DNA of 7,866 nt, taken from positions 1 through 7,866 of the forward strand of contig WFUI01000002.1 of the NCBI GenBank assembly GCA_015485035.1, written 5' to 3'. Positions 1-5,871 of this stretch are shown here, in pieces. Numbering within the stretch: position 1 is the first letter of the stretch; each line of letters opens with the position of its first letter. Under the pieces are notes generated by a model that searched no databases, was not told the origin of the DNA, and saw nothing but the letters and a program-made list of their open reading frames with translations. Origin of the DNA: Mariprofundus sp. (lineage in GTDB: Bacteria; Pseudomonadota; Zetaproteobacteria; Mariprofundales; Mariprofundaceae). The translations under genes were made by a program, and so were the position numbers.

Positions 1-240
1 CAGTTTAAGTGGCACCGGGGCTGGAATATTCAACAGATAGGTTTCATTTTCCCTGACGGGTAACGAGGCTTGCTTGATAGTTTTGCCAGCCTGGTTCCGG
101 ACATTTTCATTTTTGAGCAACTGCTGAATATGATTCCGGCTCAGGCCACTGAGTCTGGTCAAGACTGTATCGAGGCGTTGACCATCCTGAGCTTCATCAA
201 TGGTGAAACTCAGTTGTTCGTTGCATGCTGCTTCGTTCAC
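1..240 (-). CDS. rluD: RluD-like 23S rRNA pseudouridine synthase, N-terminal part (runs off left edge)
   Basis: The minus strand from a GTG at 238-240 stays open to the window edge, giving 80 codons with no stop. The translation has the layout of the S4 RNA-binding domain at the front of RluA-family pseudouridine synthases: an FTIDEAQDGQRLD segment (residues 12-24), then LSRNHIQQLLKNENV (33-47), then a hydrophobic strand and the NIPAPVPLKL linker (71-80). In the family this linker leads into the catalytic domain, which lies outside the window, so the HRLD catalytic motif cannot be checked. RluD-type enzymes isomerise uridines in helix 69 of 23S rRNA; RluD rather than another RluA member is inferred from the S4 domain and the PxPxPL linker. 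The start overlaps the rne stop as GTGA and I see no strong ribosome-binding site, so translation is probably coupled to rne. Confidence 0.82.
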   Translation of the reverse strand, partial: MNEAACNEQLSFTIDEAQDGQRLDTVLTRLSGLSRNHIQQLLKNENVRNQAGKTIKQASLPVRENETYLLNIPAPVPLKL

Positions 241-2294
241 TCGCTCTTGGCTGTGTTCTCGGGAGCAGGGCTTTTCGGTGCTGTCTCTTGCGTTTTCTGA
301 TCCTGAGTTGGTGCAGTTGCAGCATTATTGGCAGCCGCCGGGCGTCTGCGCCTGCGTCTGCGTCTGCGTTTCTTTACTTCACCGGGTGCGGCATCAGCAT
401 TATTTTTATTTGCTGTAGTCGTTTCTTTTACCTTGACCTGTTTTTGCTCGTTGTTGTTTTGCTGCGGCTCTTTATCTCCGGTTGTATTAGCAGCAGTGCT
501 TTTTTGCCCGGTTGCACGGGGACGGTTTTTGTTGCCGCTACGTCTGCGCCGTTTCGGGCGTTCCTGCTGTTTCTGCGGCTCTTCAACCGGTGCCACTTTC
601 TGTTCTACAGGTTTCTTTTTCTTTTGACCGGTCAAAAAGCCAATCAGTGATTTCAAAGGGCTGGTCTTTTTTTCTTCCTCGATCGCAGGCGTTGGTGCCG
701 GTGTCGGAATACCCACAATAGGTTTGACCGGTTTCAGTTTTTTAGCATTGCGCGGTGGTTTGATACGTTTACTGGTATCTTCAAGCACTTCAACGCGTTG
801 CTGGTTATTTTCACTCCACTGGCGCTCGATCCTGTAATGAGGGATATCAAGATCGGGACGAATCTGCAGCGTAATCTGTACTTCGTAGACTTCTTCAATA
901 CGGGCGATGTGATCGCGTTTGTTATTCATCAGGTATTCGCCGGTATCTGATGGTACCTGCACAACCAGTGTCGGTTTTTTACCTCTTTCGGCCCAGTCTT
1001 CCATGCGCGTCAGCATTTGCAGCGCCATCGAATCTACAGTGCGGATCGAACCGCGTCCCTGACAGCGCGGACATACTTCAGTAGTGGATTCACGTACAGA
1101 CGGGTGCAGTCGCTGGCGGGACATTTCCAGCAGGCCAAAGCGCGATATACGGGCGAATTGAATGCGGGCTTTATCGCGTTTACATGCCTTGCGCAGTACT
1201 TCTTCCACCTGCTGACCATGTTTGCGATTAGCCATATCGATAAAATCGATCACGATCAGGCCGCCGATATCACGAATACGTAATTGTCGTGCAATTTCTT
1301 CGGCCGCTTCCAGATTAATGACCAGCGCCGTATCATCAATATGCTTGCCTTTGGTGGCGCGAGCCGAATTGACGTCAATGGCGGTCAGCGCCTCAGTGGG
1401 ATCAAGTACAATCGAACCACCGGTACGCAAGCGGATTTCATGCTCGTGGACTTCTTCGCATTGTGATTCAATTCCATAATGACGGAACAACGGCTTCTTG
1501 CCCCGGTATAATTTGACCAGCTTTTCCTTACCCGGCAGCACGGCATGCACAAAGGCTTTGGTGCGCGTATACACTTCGTGATTATCCACCCATATCTCCT
1601 CAATATCATCGGAGAAGTGATCACGGATAGCGCGTGTTGCCAGATCACCCTCGAGATAAATCAGGGCAGGGGATTCGGTGGTTTCACTGGTAATGCGAAT
1701 TTCATCCCACAGGCGACGCAGATAATTATAGTCGCGTTGCAGGGCTTCCAGTGTCTGATCTTTACCTGCTGTGCGGATAATCAAGCCCATATTGTCCGGT
1801 ACTTCCAGTTGCTTGAGAATCTCTTTCATCGAGCGCCGTTCTTCATCCGACAGTTTGCGTGAAATGCCACCCCGGGAGGTATTCGGACTCAGGACAAGGT
1901 AGCGACCGGCCAGAGAAATATGTGTTGTCAGGGCTGCGCCCTTATTGCCTCGTTCTTCTTTGACAACCTGAACCAGAATTTGTTGTTTGGATTCGAGCAC
2001 ATCCTGAATGGACAGGTTGCGCGGGTTGGTGGATTTGTCGACACCATCTTTCCAGTAGTCCGGGTGAATTTCACCCAGTGGTAAAAAACCCTGTCGGGCT
2101 GCGCCATACTCGACGAATGCAGCCTGCAGGCTTGCCTCGACCTTGGTGATTTTGCCTCGGTATATATTGCTTTTGGTCTGTGTTTTGTGCGCTGATTCAA
2201 TATCAAGTTCGTGCAGATATCCATCTTCAACAATGGCCACACGACTTTCTTCATCGTGTAAAGCATTGATAAGCATGCGTTTTTTTGTAGTCAC
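237..2294 (-). CDS. rne: Ribonuclease E/G family endoribonuclease (compact RNase E)
   Basis: This 685-residue protein is the main mRNA-decay and rRNA/tRNA-processing endonuclease. It begins MTTKKRMLINA, matching the RNase E start; the initiator is GTG with AAGGA 7 nt upstream. An S1 RNA-binding domain spans about residues 36-128 (NIYRGKITKVEASLQAAFVEYG), followed by 5'-sensor and RNase H-like regions. The DNase I-like catalytic domain keeps both metal-binding aspartates, D307 (AIDVNSA) and D350 (VIDFIDM), and the Zn-link cysteines C408 and C411 (CPRC), which join protomers in the family. The conserved core ends near residue 510. The 175-residue tail is low-complexity and rich in K, R, Q, N and P. 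It contains a short amphipathic SPLKSLIGFLTG (545-556) that may bind the membrane, and nine arginines in a row (643-651). The tail is much shorter than the scaffold of E. coli RNase E (1061 residues), so a classical degradosome platform is not evident. Confidence 0.96.
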   Translation of the reverse strand: MTTKKRMLINALHDEESRVAIVEDGYLHELDIESAHKTQTKSNIYRGKITKVEASLQAAFVEYGAARQGFLPLGEIHPDYWKDGVDKSTNPRNLSIQDVLESKQQILVQVVKEERGNKGAALTTHISLAGRYLVLSPNTSRGGISRKLSDEERRSMKEILKQLEVPDNMGLIIRTAGKDQTLEALQRDYNYLRRLWDEIRITSETTESPALIYLEGDLATRAIRDHFSDDIEEIWVDNHEVYTRTKAFVHAVLPGKEKLVKLYRGKKPLFRHYGIESQCEEVHEHEIRLRTGGSIVLDPTEALTAIDVNSARATKGKHIDDTALVINLEAAEEIARQLRIRDIGGLIVIDFIDMANRKHGQQVEEVLRKACKRDKARIQFARISRFGLLEMSRQRLHPSVRESTTEVCPRCQGRGSIRTVDSMALQMLTRMEDWAERGKKPTLVVQVPSDTGEYLMNNKRDHIARIEEVYEVQITLQIRPDLDIPHYRIERQWSENNQQRVEVLEDTSKRIKPPRNAKKLKPVKPIVGIPTPAPTPAIEEEKKTSPLKSLIGFLTGQKKKKPVEQKVAPVEEPQKQQERPKRRRRSGNKNRPRATGQKSTAANTTGDKEPQQNNNEQKQVKVKETTTANKNNADAAPGEVKKRRRRRRRRRPAAANNAATAPTQDQKTQETAPKSPAPENTAKSE

Positions 2295-2300
2295 GCCATC

Positions 2301-2307
2301 TTCCTTT
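2301..2307 (-). promoter_or_regulatory. Ribosome-binding site of rne
   Basis: On the minus strand the sequence AAAGGAA precedes the GTG at 2292-2294. Its AGGA core is 7 nt from the start codon, an ideal spacing, which supports the GTG start. An ATG three bases upstream of that GTG is out of frame and meets a stop after one further codon. Confidence 0.75.
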
Positions 2308-2339
2308 GGGCGCTTGAGGGACCTGTCGATTCGAACGTA

Positions 2340-2355
2340 ACAATGAAACCATTGT
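2340..2355 (-). promoter_or_regulatory. Hairpin in presumed rne leader, start-proximal
   Basis: ACAATG and CATTGT form a perfect 6-bp stem around a 4-base loop. The hairpin sits about 45 nt upstream of the rne start codon and is bracketed by the direct repeat TCGAACGTA (2331-2339 and 2370-2378). A leader hairpin used in RNase E autoregulation is possible, by analogy with E. coli only. Confidence 0.4.
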
Positions 2356-2410
2356 CGTGAATAGTAGGATCGAACGTATGAACAGCCTGTCAGTTGCTTA
2401 CAACAAATAC

Positions 2411-2440
2411 TTCACAGCATGGCTTTTCCGAAGCTGTGAA
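2411..2440 (-). promoter_or_regulatory. Hairpin in presumed rne leader, distal
   Basis: TTCACAGC (2411-2418) and GCTGTGAA (2433-2440) are perfect 8-bp inverted repeats around a 14-base loop. If rne is transcribed from the TATAAT box at 2458-2463, this hairpin would sit close to the 5' end of the mRNA, where it could protect the transcript or act as an RNase E sensor. The stem is seen in the sequence; the role is inferred. Confidence 0.42.
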
Positions 2441-2457
2441 ATCAGGACAATTCAATT

Positions 2458-2463
2458 ATTATA
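2458..2463 (-). promoter_or_regulatory. Candidate -10 box for rne
   Basis: The minus strand reads a perfect TATAAT followed by AATTG. Transcription would start near 2451, giving a leader of about 155 nt that contains both hairpins. The hexamer 17 bp upstream is GATAAA, a poor -35 match, so either an activator is needed or this AT-rich box is fortuitous. Confidence 0.35.
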
Positions 2464-2473
2464 TTGGCTGACG

Positions 2474-2490
2474 CTCTCGTTTTATCGGGG
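2474..2490. repeat. CGTTTTATCGGGG repeat, copy upstream of rluC
   Basis: The 13-mer CGTTTTATCGGGG (2478-2490), preceded by CTCT, recurs downstream of rluC at 3785-3797, where CTCTCGTTTT also occurs separately at 3770-3779. This copy lies inside an inverted repeat: TTGGCTGA (2464-2471) pairs with TCAGCTCAA (2493-2501) with one bulged base. It may be a small dispersed repeat or chance, since a lone 13-mer match is not rare in 8 kb. Confidence 0.35.
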
Positions 2491-2630
2491 TATCAGCTCA
2501 AGTCATCAAACGCAGTTTATTTATGCAGGCTCAACGTTAGAGGCATCCACAGAACAGGTTCGCGTCCATGCATGGTATCGGGGTAAATGCTGTTCCTGCC
2601 TCTCGTTGTTGCGATTTCGTATGTTGCTGT

Positions 2631-2663
2631 CGATTTTATCATACCGATTTTATCATACCGATT
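2631..2663. repeat. 14-bp tandem repeat, about 2.4 copies
   Basis: The unit CGATTTTATCATAC occurs twice head-to-tail (2631-2644 and 2645-2658), followed by a partial CGATT (2659-2663). It lies in non-coding DNA about 130 bp upstream of rluC. On the minus strand each unit contains GGTATGAT, a -10-like element, but without a matching -35. It could be a duplicated operator or simple slippage. Confidence 0.6.
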
Positions 2664-2795
2664 GTTGGAGGCTGGGATTCCCGGCTACAAATCATTACCA
2701 TTGCTTGTGCGTTGTATTGTTATGCGATGCAGGAAAACACGGAGCTCTCTGCATATGGCAGACACTCTATCCGGCAAAGGCGGTTTGGCAAGAAA

Positions 2796-3731
2796 ATGCA
2801 TCATAATGATACGTTAACGATTGATAACAGCGAAGATGGCAGCCGCCTGGACCGGGTGCTGATGCGCCATCTGGGCTCCTCACGCCGTACATTGATATTG
2901 CGCCTGATTCGCAAAGGTAATGTGCGGATCAACAAAAAACGCTGCAAACCGGAATCCCGTGTTGCAAGTGGTGACCGGATATTTTTACCGATCAGTCTGA
3001 GGGAGCCGGATCAGCAAATTACTGCTGATATTCCGGCATCATTACTTTCCAGGGCAGAAGCATTGCCTGTTCTGTATGAAGATCAGTGTTTACTGGCTGT
3101 GGATAAACCGGCAGGGATGGTGGTTCACGGCGGTTCCGGCCATGATGCAGGCCTGATCGAAGCGCTCAAGCAGCTGCGTAACCTGCCCGAGCTGCGTCTG
3201 GCTCACAGGCTTGATCGTGATACATCTGGTGTGCTGCTGATGGCCAAGGATCTGGCATCGTTGAGAACGCTCACCGAATCATTTCGCGAGCGTGACATGC
3301 AGAAAACGTATTTTGCCCTGATTGCCGGCCATCCCTTCGCCCATGCCGGACGTATGACATCAAAACTTGCCAAAGGCATCGTACGCGGCGGCGAACGCAT
3401 GGTGATTGATTCGGAAGAGGGTAAGGAGTCGGTGACCGATTACCAGGTGATGATCGAGTTTGAACGTGACGGGTTCGACTATGCCCTGATTGCACTGAAT
3501 CCGCACAGCGGGCGCACCCATCAGTTAAGGGTTCAGCTCCAGAATGAGGGTCACGCCATCCTTGGCGACAACAAATATGCAGACAGGGATGAACTTGCCG
3601 CCTATAAATCACTCGGCGGCCGCAGGCTGATGTTGCATGCCTGGCGTTTACGGTTCGATCATCCTGTCAGCGGAAAACCTCTTGAACTCAGAGCTTCATG
3701 GCCGGGTGACTGGAAACAGTTGCTGATGTGA
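2796..3731 (+). CDS. rluC: RluC-like 23S rRNA pseudouridine synthase
   Basis: This 311-residue protein converts specific uridines of 23S rRNA to pseudouridine. It has an N-terminal S4 RNA-binding domain (about 10-65; LIRKGNVRINKKRCKPESRV) followed by the RluA-type catalytic domain. The signature HRLDRDTSGVLLMAK is at 137-151, with the expected catalytic aspartate D140, and further family motifs are YEDQCLLAVDKPAGMVVHGG (94-113) and SGRTHQLRV (238-246). Length and order match E. coli RluC (319 residues), which is also divergent from rne. I chose the ATG at 2796 because the protein then begins at the usual position before the S4 domain. The frame stays open further upstream (ATGs at 2568 and 2727), but that extension is low-complexity and unlike the family. 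No strong ribosome-binding site is visible. Confidence 0.93.
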   Translation: MHHNDTLTIDNSEDGSRLDRVLMRHLGSSRRTLILRLIRKGNVRINKKRCKPESRVASGDRIFLPISLREPDQQITADIPASLLSRAEALPVLYEDQCLLAVDKPAGMVVHGGSGHDAGLIEALKQLRNLPELRLAHRLDRDTSGVLLMAKDLASLRTLTESFRERDMQKTYFALIAGHPFAHAGRMTSKLAKGIVRGGERMVIDSEEGKESVTDYQVMIEFERDGFDYALIALNPHSGRTHQLRVQLQNEGHAILGDNKYADRDELAAYKSLGGRRLMLHAWRLRFDHPVSGKPLELRASWPGDWKQLLM

Positions 3732-3767
3732 GCACGTGTGTTTGGGATTCTGATATAAAATTCAGGC

Positions 3768-3810
3768 CACTCTCGTTTTGATCCCGTTTTATCGGGGAAA
3801 AATCAGAGTG
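3768..3810. repeat. Imperfect inverted repeat downstream of rluC
   Basis: CACTCT (3768-3773) and AGAGTG (3805-3810) bracket inner pairings TTTT/AAAA and CCCG/CGGG (3783-3786 and 3793-3796) around a TTTTAT loop, giving about 14 pairs with internal mismatches. The second copy of CGTTTTATCGGGG (3785-3797) forms part of it. There is no T-run after the stem, so it does not look like an intrinsic terminator for rluC. Confidence 0.4.
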
Positions 3811-3829
3811 CCGCTATACCTATCAATGG

Positions 3830-3867
3830 TCAACGAACAGCCAATATTTCAACATCTGTTCGGTTGA
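3830..3867. repeat. Strong hairpin before the recombinase remnant
   Basis: TCAACGAACAG (3830-3840) pairs with CTGTTCGGTTGA (3856-3867) in 11 base pairs with a single extra-helical G (3862) and a 15-base loop. The AAC/GTT bases in the arms recall the arms of integron recombination sites, but the full RYYYAAC/GTTRRRY consensus is not met and the structure is too short for a typical attC. I therefore call it only as a hairpin. Confidence 0.5.
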
Positions 3868-4007
3868 TGGGTCTGGTGCGTGAGGGATTTGGGAAAGATT
3901 TGTGCGAGGGGCATGCCGATGTAAAAACCTCCAAAATTTATACGCATGTGTTGCAGCAGAATCTGGATAGCGTTCAAAGTCCGCTGAATATGTGGGCGGA
4001 GGAATAA
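3858..4007 (+). pseudogene. Remnant of an integron-integrase-like tyrosine recombinase
   Basis: The plus-strand frame ending at TAA 4005-4007 reads GHADVKTSKIYTHVL (3909-3953), the box II region of tyrosine recombinases, including the GH dipeptide and the catalytic tyrosine of IYTHVL. It ends with SVQSPLNMW, close to the GVRSPLD-type terminus characteristic of integron integrases (IntI). No N-terminal or core domain precedes it. Directly upstream in the same frame, SVRLMGLVREGFGKDL (from about 3858) weakly resembles the box I segment (GLRLMECLRLRVKDID), which would mean an internal deletion has joined box I to the end of box II. The box II call is firm; the box I call and the IntI assignment are inference. 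There is no start codon with a ribosome-binding site, so it is presumably non-functional. Confidence 0.7.
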
Positions 4008-4043
4008 AAAAGGCCGGCAGGGATAACCCTGCCGGCCTTTTTT
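4006..4043. terminator. Bidirectional intrinsic terminator
   Basis: A perfect inverted repeat pairs 4006-4022 with 4027-4043 around the loop ATAA. The GC-rich part is GGCCGGCAGGG/CCCTGCCGGCC, flanked by six As on the left and seven Ts on the right, so it works in both directions. It lies 14 bp beyond the stop of the Tim44-domain gene, closing the minus-strand operon, and overlaps the stop of the recombinase remnant, closing plus-strand transcription from rluC. Confidence 0.93.
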
Positions 4044-4057
4044 TGAGGAGGAGATAA

Positions 4058-4954
4058 TCAGCTGGCTTGCTGGATACCGGCCAGATACCAGGTTGGATCA
4101 TCCGATTTCGGAGCATGCTGGAAAATCCATACTTCGTTCACTTCAGCAGTCTTGTCATCGAGTGTGGTACCGGAATCATCCAGTGTTTTTTCGCGCAGCA
4201 TGGCGGTGTAGTTCACAGCCACCCATTCCAGATCGGATTCAATCCAGCTATCGGCAATTTCTGCATTCAACGTGGAAACTTCAGTGATATTGCTTTCACC
4301 GGGTTTCATGTCGTGACCGATACGTTCGGCGATTTCAGCAGTGCAGAATTTGCGGATATCTTCAATGTCATTGTTGTCCCATGCTTTTTGCATACGCACG
4401 TAAATCTCTTTGGCGGCTGGAATAAAATTCTTCTCATTAATTTCCGGTCGCAGCGCAGCACCGACGGGTTCGCGTGGTGTTGTATCAACGATGTCATCAT
4501 GGGAATCATCGGTTGTTGAGAAATCCTGAGCATAGTCATGCGAAGCAGGGGATTGGGCTCCGGCTCCGGCGTATGAAGGTTGCCGGCTTGGTGCGCGTTT
4601 GCGCAGAAACATGAATACCAGTGCGATGATGCCGCCGATGATCAGAATATCGAACAGGTTGATGCCCTCAAAGGCGCCGCCGAAAAACATTGCACCCAAC
4701 ATGCCACCCAGTGCCAGGCCACCCAGCATACCCATCATGCCGGTTCGCGCTGATCCGCGCTGACCTGCAGCAGTGGGTTTTTGCGGTGTAGTCTGCCGCT
4801 GATTGAACATGCGTGATTGTGATGGAGGAGTCACCGAGCGATGTTTGCCGAAACTCGAACCACCGCCAAAGCGGCGTGCATCGGCATCATCCACCAACCC
4901 CAGCATGGACAGGCCAAAACCGGCAATCATGGTAAACAGGATCATTTTTTTCAT
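4058..4954 (-). CDS. Tim44-like domain membrane protein, function unknown
   Basis: This 298-residue protein begins with a signal-peptide-like segment (1-26, hydrophobic core then DADA). A polar stretch of 50 residues follows, then a glycine/methionine-rich hydrophobic segment (73-93) and a clear transmembrane helix (98-117; INLFDILIIGGIIALVFMFL), which is followed by the positive cluster RKRAPSR. After a disordered linker, residues about 175-296 match the Tim44-like domain (FIPAAKEIYVRMQKAW ... EVWIFQHAPKSDDPTWYLAGIQ). The family is widespread in proteobacteria; bacterial members lack an established role, and a link to protein export is only by name from mitochondrial Tim44. The domain after the membrane helix is probably cytoplasmic (positive-inside rule). 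The ATG has GAGG 9 nt upstream. It is the last gene before the terminator, 33 bp after the dciA-like gene. Confidence 0.88.
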   Translation of the reverse strand: MKKMILFTMIAGFGLSMLGLVDDADARRFGGGSSFGKHRSVTPPSQSRMFNQRQTTPQKPTAAGQRGSARTGMMGMLGGLALGGMLGAMFFGGAFEGINLFDILIIGGIIALVFMFLRKRAPSRQPSYAGAGAQSPASHDYAQDFSTTDDSHDDIVDTTPREPVGAALRPEINEKNFIPAAKEIYVRMQKAWDNNDIEDIRKFCTAEIAERIGHDMKPGESNITEVSTLNAEIADSWIESDLEWVAVNYTAMLREKTLDDSGTTLDDKTAEVNEVWIFQHAPKSDDPTWYLAGIQQAS

Positions 4955-4987
4955 GTATTAAAACCTCAAATCAATCTGTCGTTGTCA

Positions 4988-5485
4988 TTATTCTTGCGTA
5001 TCATCGTACATCACTTGTGACATACGCGCCTGAAAAGCTGCTTTTCTGAGTGTGCGATCCTTAATGCTTGCTACGTCTTGCGCAAGCCTGCGCTTTTCAG
5101 ACAAGGGTAACGGTGCCGGTTTGCGGGGCTTTTGTCTGACTTTGATGCCGGCACCGGGCTGCACACGCGAACGAATCCGGTATAAGTCAGTCAGACCAGC
5201 ATGTTTATAACATGCTTTACGGATATCATCCCTGAGAAAACGAATCTGTTGTGCCATGATAGAATGATCGACTGCAACCCAAAGACATACGCCGCCATCA
5301 GGCAGATGTTCGAGCTGCAGGGGTTCTGTGCGTGCTGACATCATGCCACCGACAATCTGCGGCCATGCCCGGCGCAGGTGGGCAATGCCGATCAGCTGTT
5401 GCAGGGATTCTTCACCCAGAATCCCTGCCAGATTATCGTGTAATCCGGTCAGCTTTGAACGGGATCGTTTATTGCGAATGCTCAA
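4988..5485 (-). CDS. dciA: DciA-like (DUF721) protein, putative replicative-helicase loader
   Basis: The 165-residue protein has the DUF721/DciA pattern over residues about 15-110: a leading helix, the tryptophan motif LRRAWPQIVGGMMSARTEPLQ (about 37-57), a strand GGVCLWVAV, then HSIMAQQIRFLRDDI (74-88). In bacteria that lack DnaC/DnaI, DciA proteins interact with DnaB and help load it; this is family knowledge and not visible here. The C-terminal 55 residues are basic and proline-rich (KVRQKPRKPAPLPL), as is typical of the variable tail. The start is a TTG overlapping the stop of the HIT gene as TTGA. Only a distant GGTGGA (14 nt) could serve as ribosome-binding site, so coupling to the HIT gene is likely. 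No in-frame ATG precedes the conserved core. Confidence 0.83.
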   Translation of the reverse strand: MSIRNKRSRSKLTGLHDNLAGILGEESLQQLIGIAHLRRAWPQIVGGMMSARTEPLQLEHLPDGGVCLWVAVDHSIMAQQIRFLRDDIRKACYKHAGLTDLYRIRSRVQPGAGIKVRQKPRKPAPLPLSEKRRLAQDVASIKDRTLRKAAFQARMSQVMYDDTQE

Positions 5486-5811
5486 AATGGAAGTGTTTTT
5501 CCACCAAGAATATGCACATGCAGATGGAATACTTCCTGTCCGCCGCCGGCCCGTACGTTGGTAATGACGCGATAGCCCTTTTCAAGTCCGAGCACATCAT
5601 CGGCGATGTGTTGTACACGGCTCATGAGCATACCGAGCAAGGCAGGGTCTTTTACATCGCTGAGTGTTGCCACATGTGTTTTCGGGATCACCAGCACATG
5701 CGTTGGTGCCTTGGGGTGGATATCCCTGAATGCAAATACATCATCATCTTCATAAACCTTGCCGGAAGGGATTTCTCCGGCAGCGATGTTACAAAACAGG
5801 CAGTCAGTCAT
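5482..5811 (-). CDS. hinT: HIT-family nucleotide hydrolase (HinT-like)
   Basis: This 109-residue protein has the length and layout of HinT purine nucleoside phosphoramidases. The N-terminal CLFCNIAAGEIPSGKVYEDD carries the paired cysteines C4 and C7 seen in zinc-binding members. The histidine-triad motif HLHVH is at 96-100, with the usual following ILGG; the central histidine H98 is the expected nucleophile. Family enzymes hydrolyse adenosine phosphoramidates; the cellular substrate is not known from sequence. The ATG at 5809-5811 has GAGGA 8 nt upstream. Its stop overlaps the TTG start of the dciA-like gene. It is separated from hisE by 51 bp that contain a small hairpin. Confidence 0.93.
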   Translation of the reverse strand: MTDCLFCNIAAGEIPSGKVYEDDDVFAFRDIHPKAPTHVLVIPKTHVATLSDVKDPALLGMLMSRVQHIADDVLGLEKGYRVITNVRAGGGQEVFHLHVHILGGKTLPF

Positions 5812-5828
5812 GATGTTTTTCCTCGCTG

Positions 5829-5846
5829 TTGCATGAAAACATGCAA
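5829..5846 (-). promoter_or_regulatory. Small hairpin just upstream of the HIT gene
   Basis: TTGCATG (5829-5835) and CATGCAA (5840-5846) form a perfect 7-bp stem with a 4-base loop, lying only 4 bases upstream of the GAGGA ribosome-binding site (5820-5824). It may shape translation or act as an mRNA 5' stabiliser after processing; that role is inferred. Confidence 0.4.
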
Positions 5847-5853
5847 ATAGTAC

Positions 5854-5871
5854 AAAAAAAGCTCAGCTTTT
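5854..5871 (-). terminator. Weak terminator-like hairpin at the hisE stop codon
   Basis: On the minus strand AAAAGC, loop TGA (the hisE stop codon itself) and GCTTTT form a 6-bp stem followed by three more Ts. An alternative pairing is GCTCA/TGAGC followed by seven Ts. Both stems are short and AT-rich, so at most partial termination is expected between hisE and the HIT gene. Confidence 0.28.

Larger units (their letters stand above)
2295..2795. other. Divergent rne/rluC intergenic region (about 500 bp, non-coding)
   Basis: I find no convincing gene here. Plus-strand open frames that cross it give cysteine- and tryptophan-rich translations with no family resemblance. It should hold the promoters and leaders of both rne (minus) and rluC (plus). 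What can be seen is an rne ribosome-binding site, two hairpins, a 9-bp direct repeat TCGAACGTA (2331-2339 and 2370-2378) bracketing the first hairpin, a perfect TATAAT on the minus strand, a 14-bp tandem duplication, and a CCATGCATGG palindrome (2566-2575). In E. coli the equivalent region carries the long autoregulatory rne leader; the same role here is inference. Confidence 0.7.

Noticed and set aside
342..368. Short tandem TCTGCG-type repeat
   Set aside because: It is coding: it is the nine-arginine run of the RNase E tail, not a separate repeat element or CRISPR.
225..650. Plus-strand open frame of 141 codons opposite the rne 3' end
   Set aside because: It is the complement of the basic, low-complexity RNase E tail; the Leu/Phe/Ser/Arg-rich translation is an expected shadow.
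2532..2544. CAACGTTAGAGGC, which resembles an integron GTTRRRY core site
   Set aside because: The seventh base is G instead of a pyrimidine, there is no paired L-box hairpin, and it is more than 1.3 kb from the recombinase remnant.
2568..2795. 76-residue N-terminal extension of RluC
   Set aside because: It is in frame and open, but low-complexity and Cys-rich and unlike RluC proteins. The normal S4-domain start follows the ATG at 2796.
2357..2806. Plus-strand open frame of 149 codons across the rne/rluC intergenic region
   Set aside because: The translation is rich in Cys, Trp and Tyr with no domain pattern, has no clear ribosome-binding site, overlaps the start of rluC in another frame, and covers the likely rne leader.
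3823..4116. Minus-strand open frame of 97 codons
   Set aside because: It runs through the strong terminator hairpin and opposite the recombinase remnant and resembles no family.
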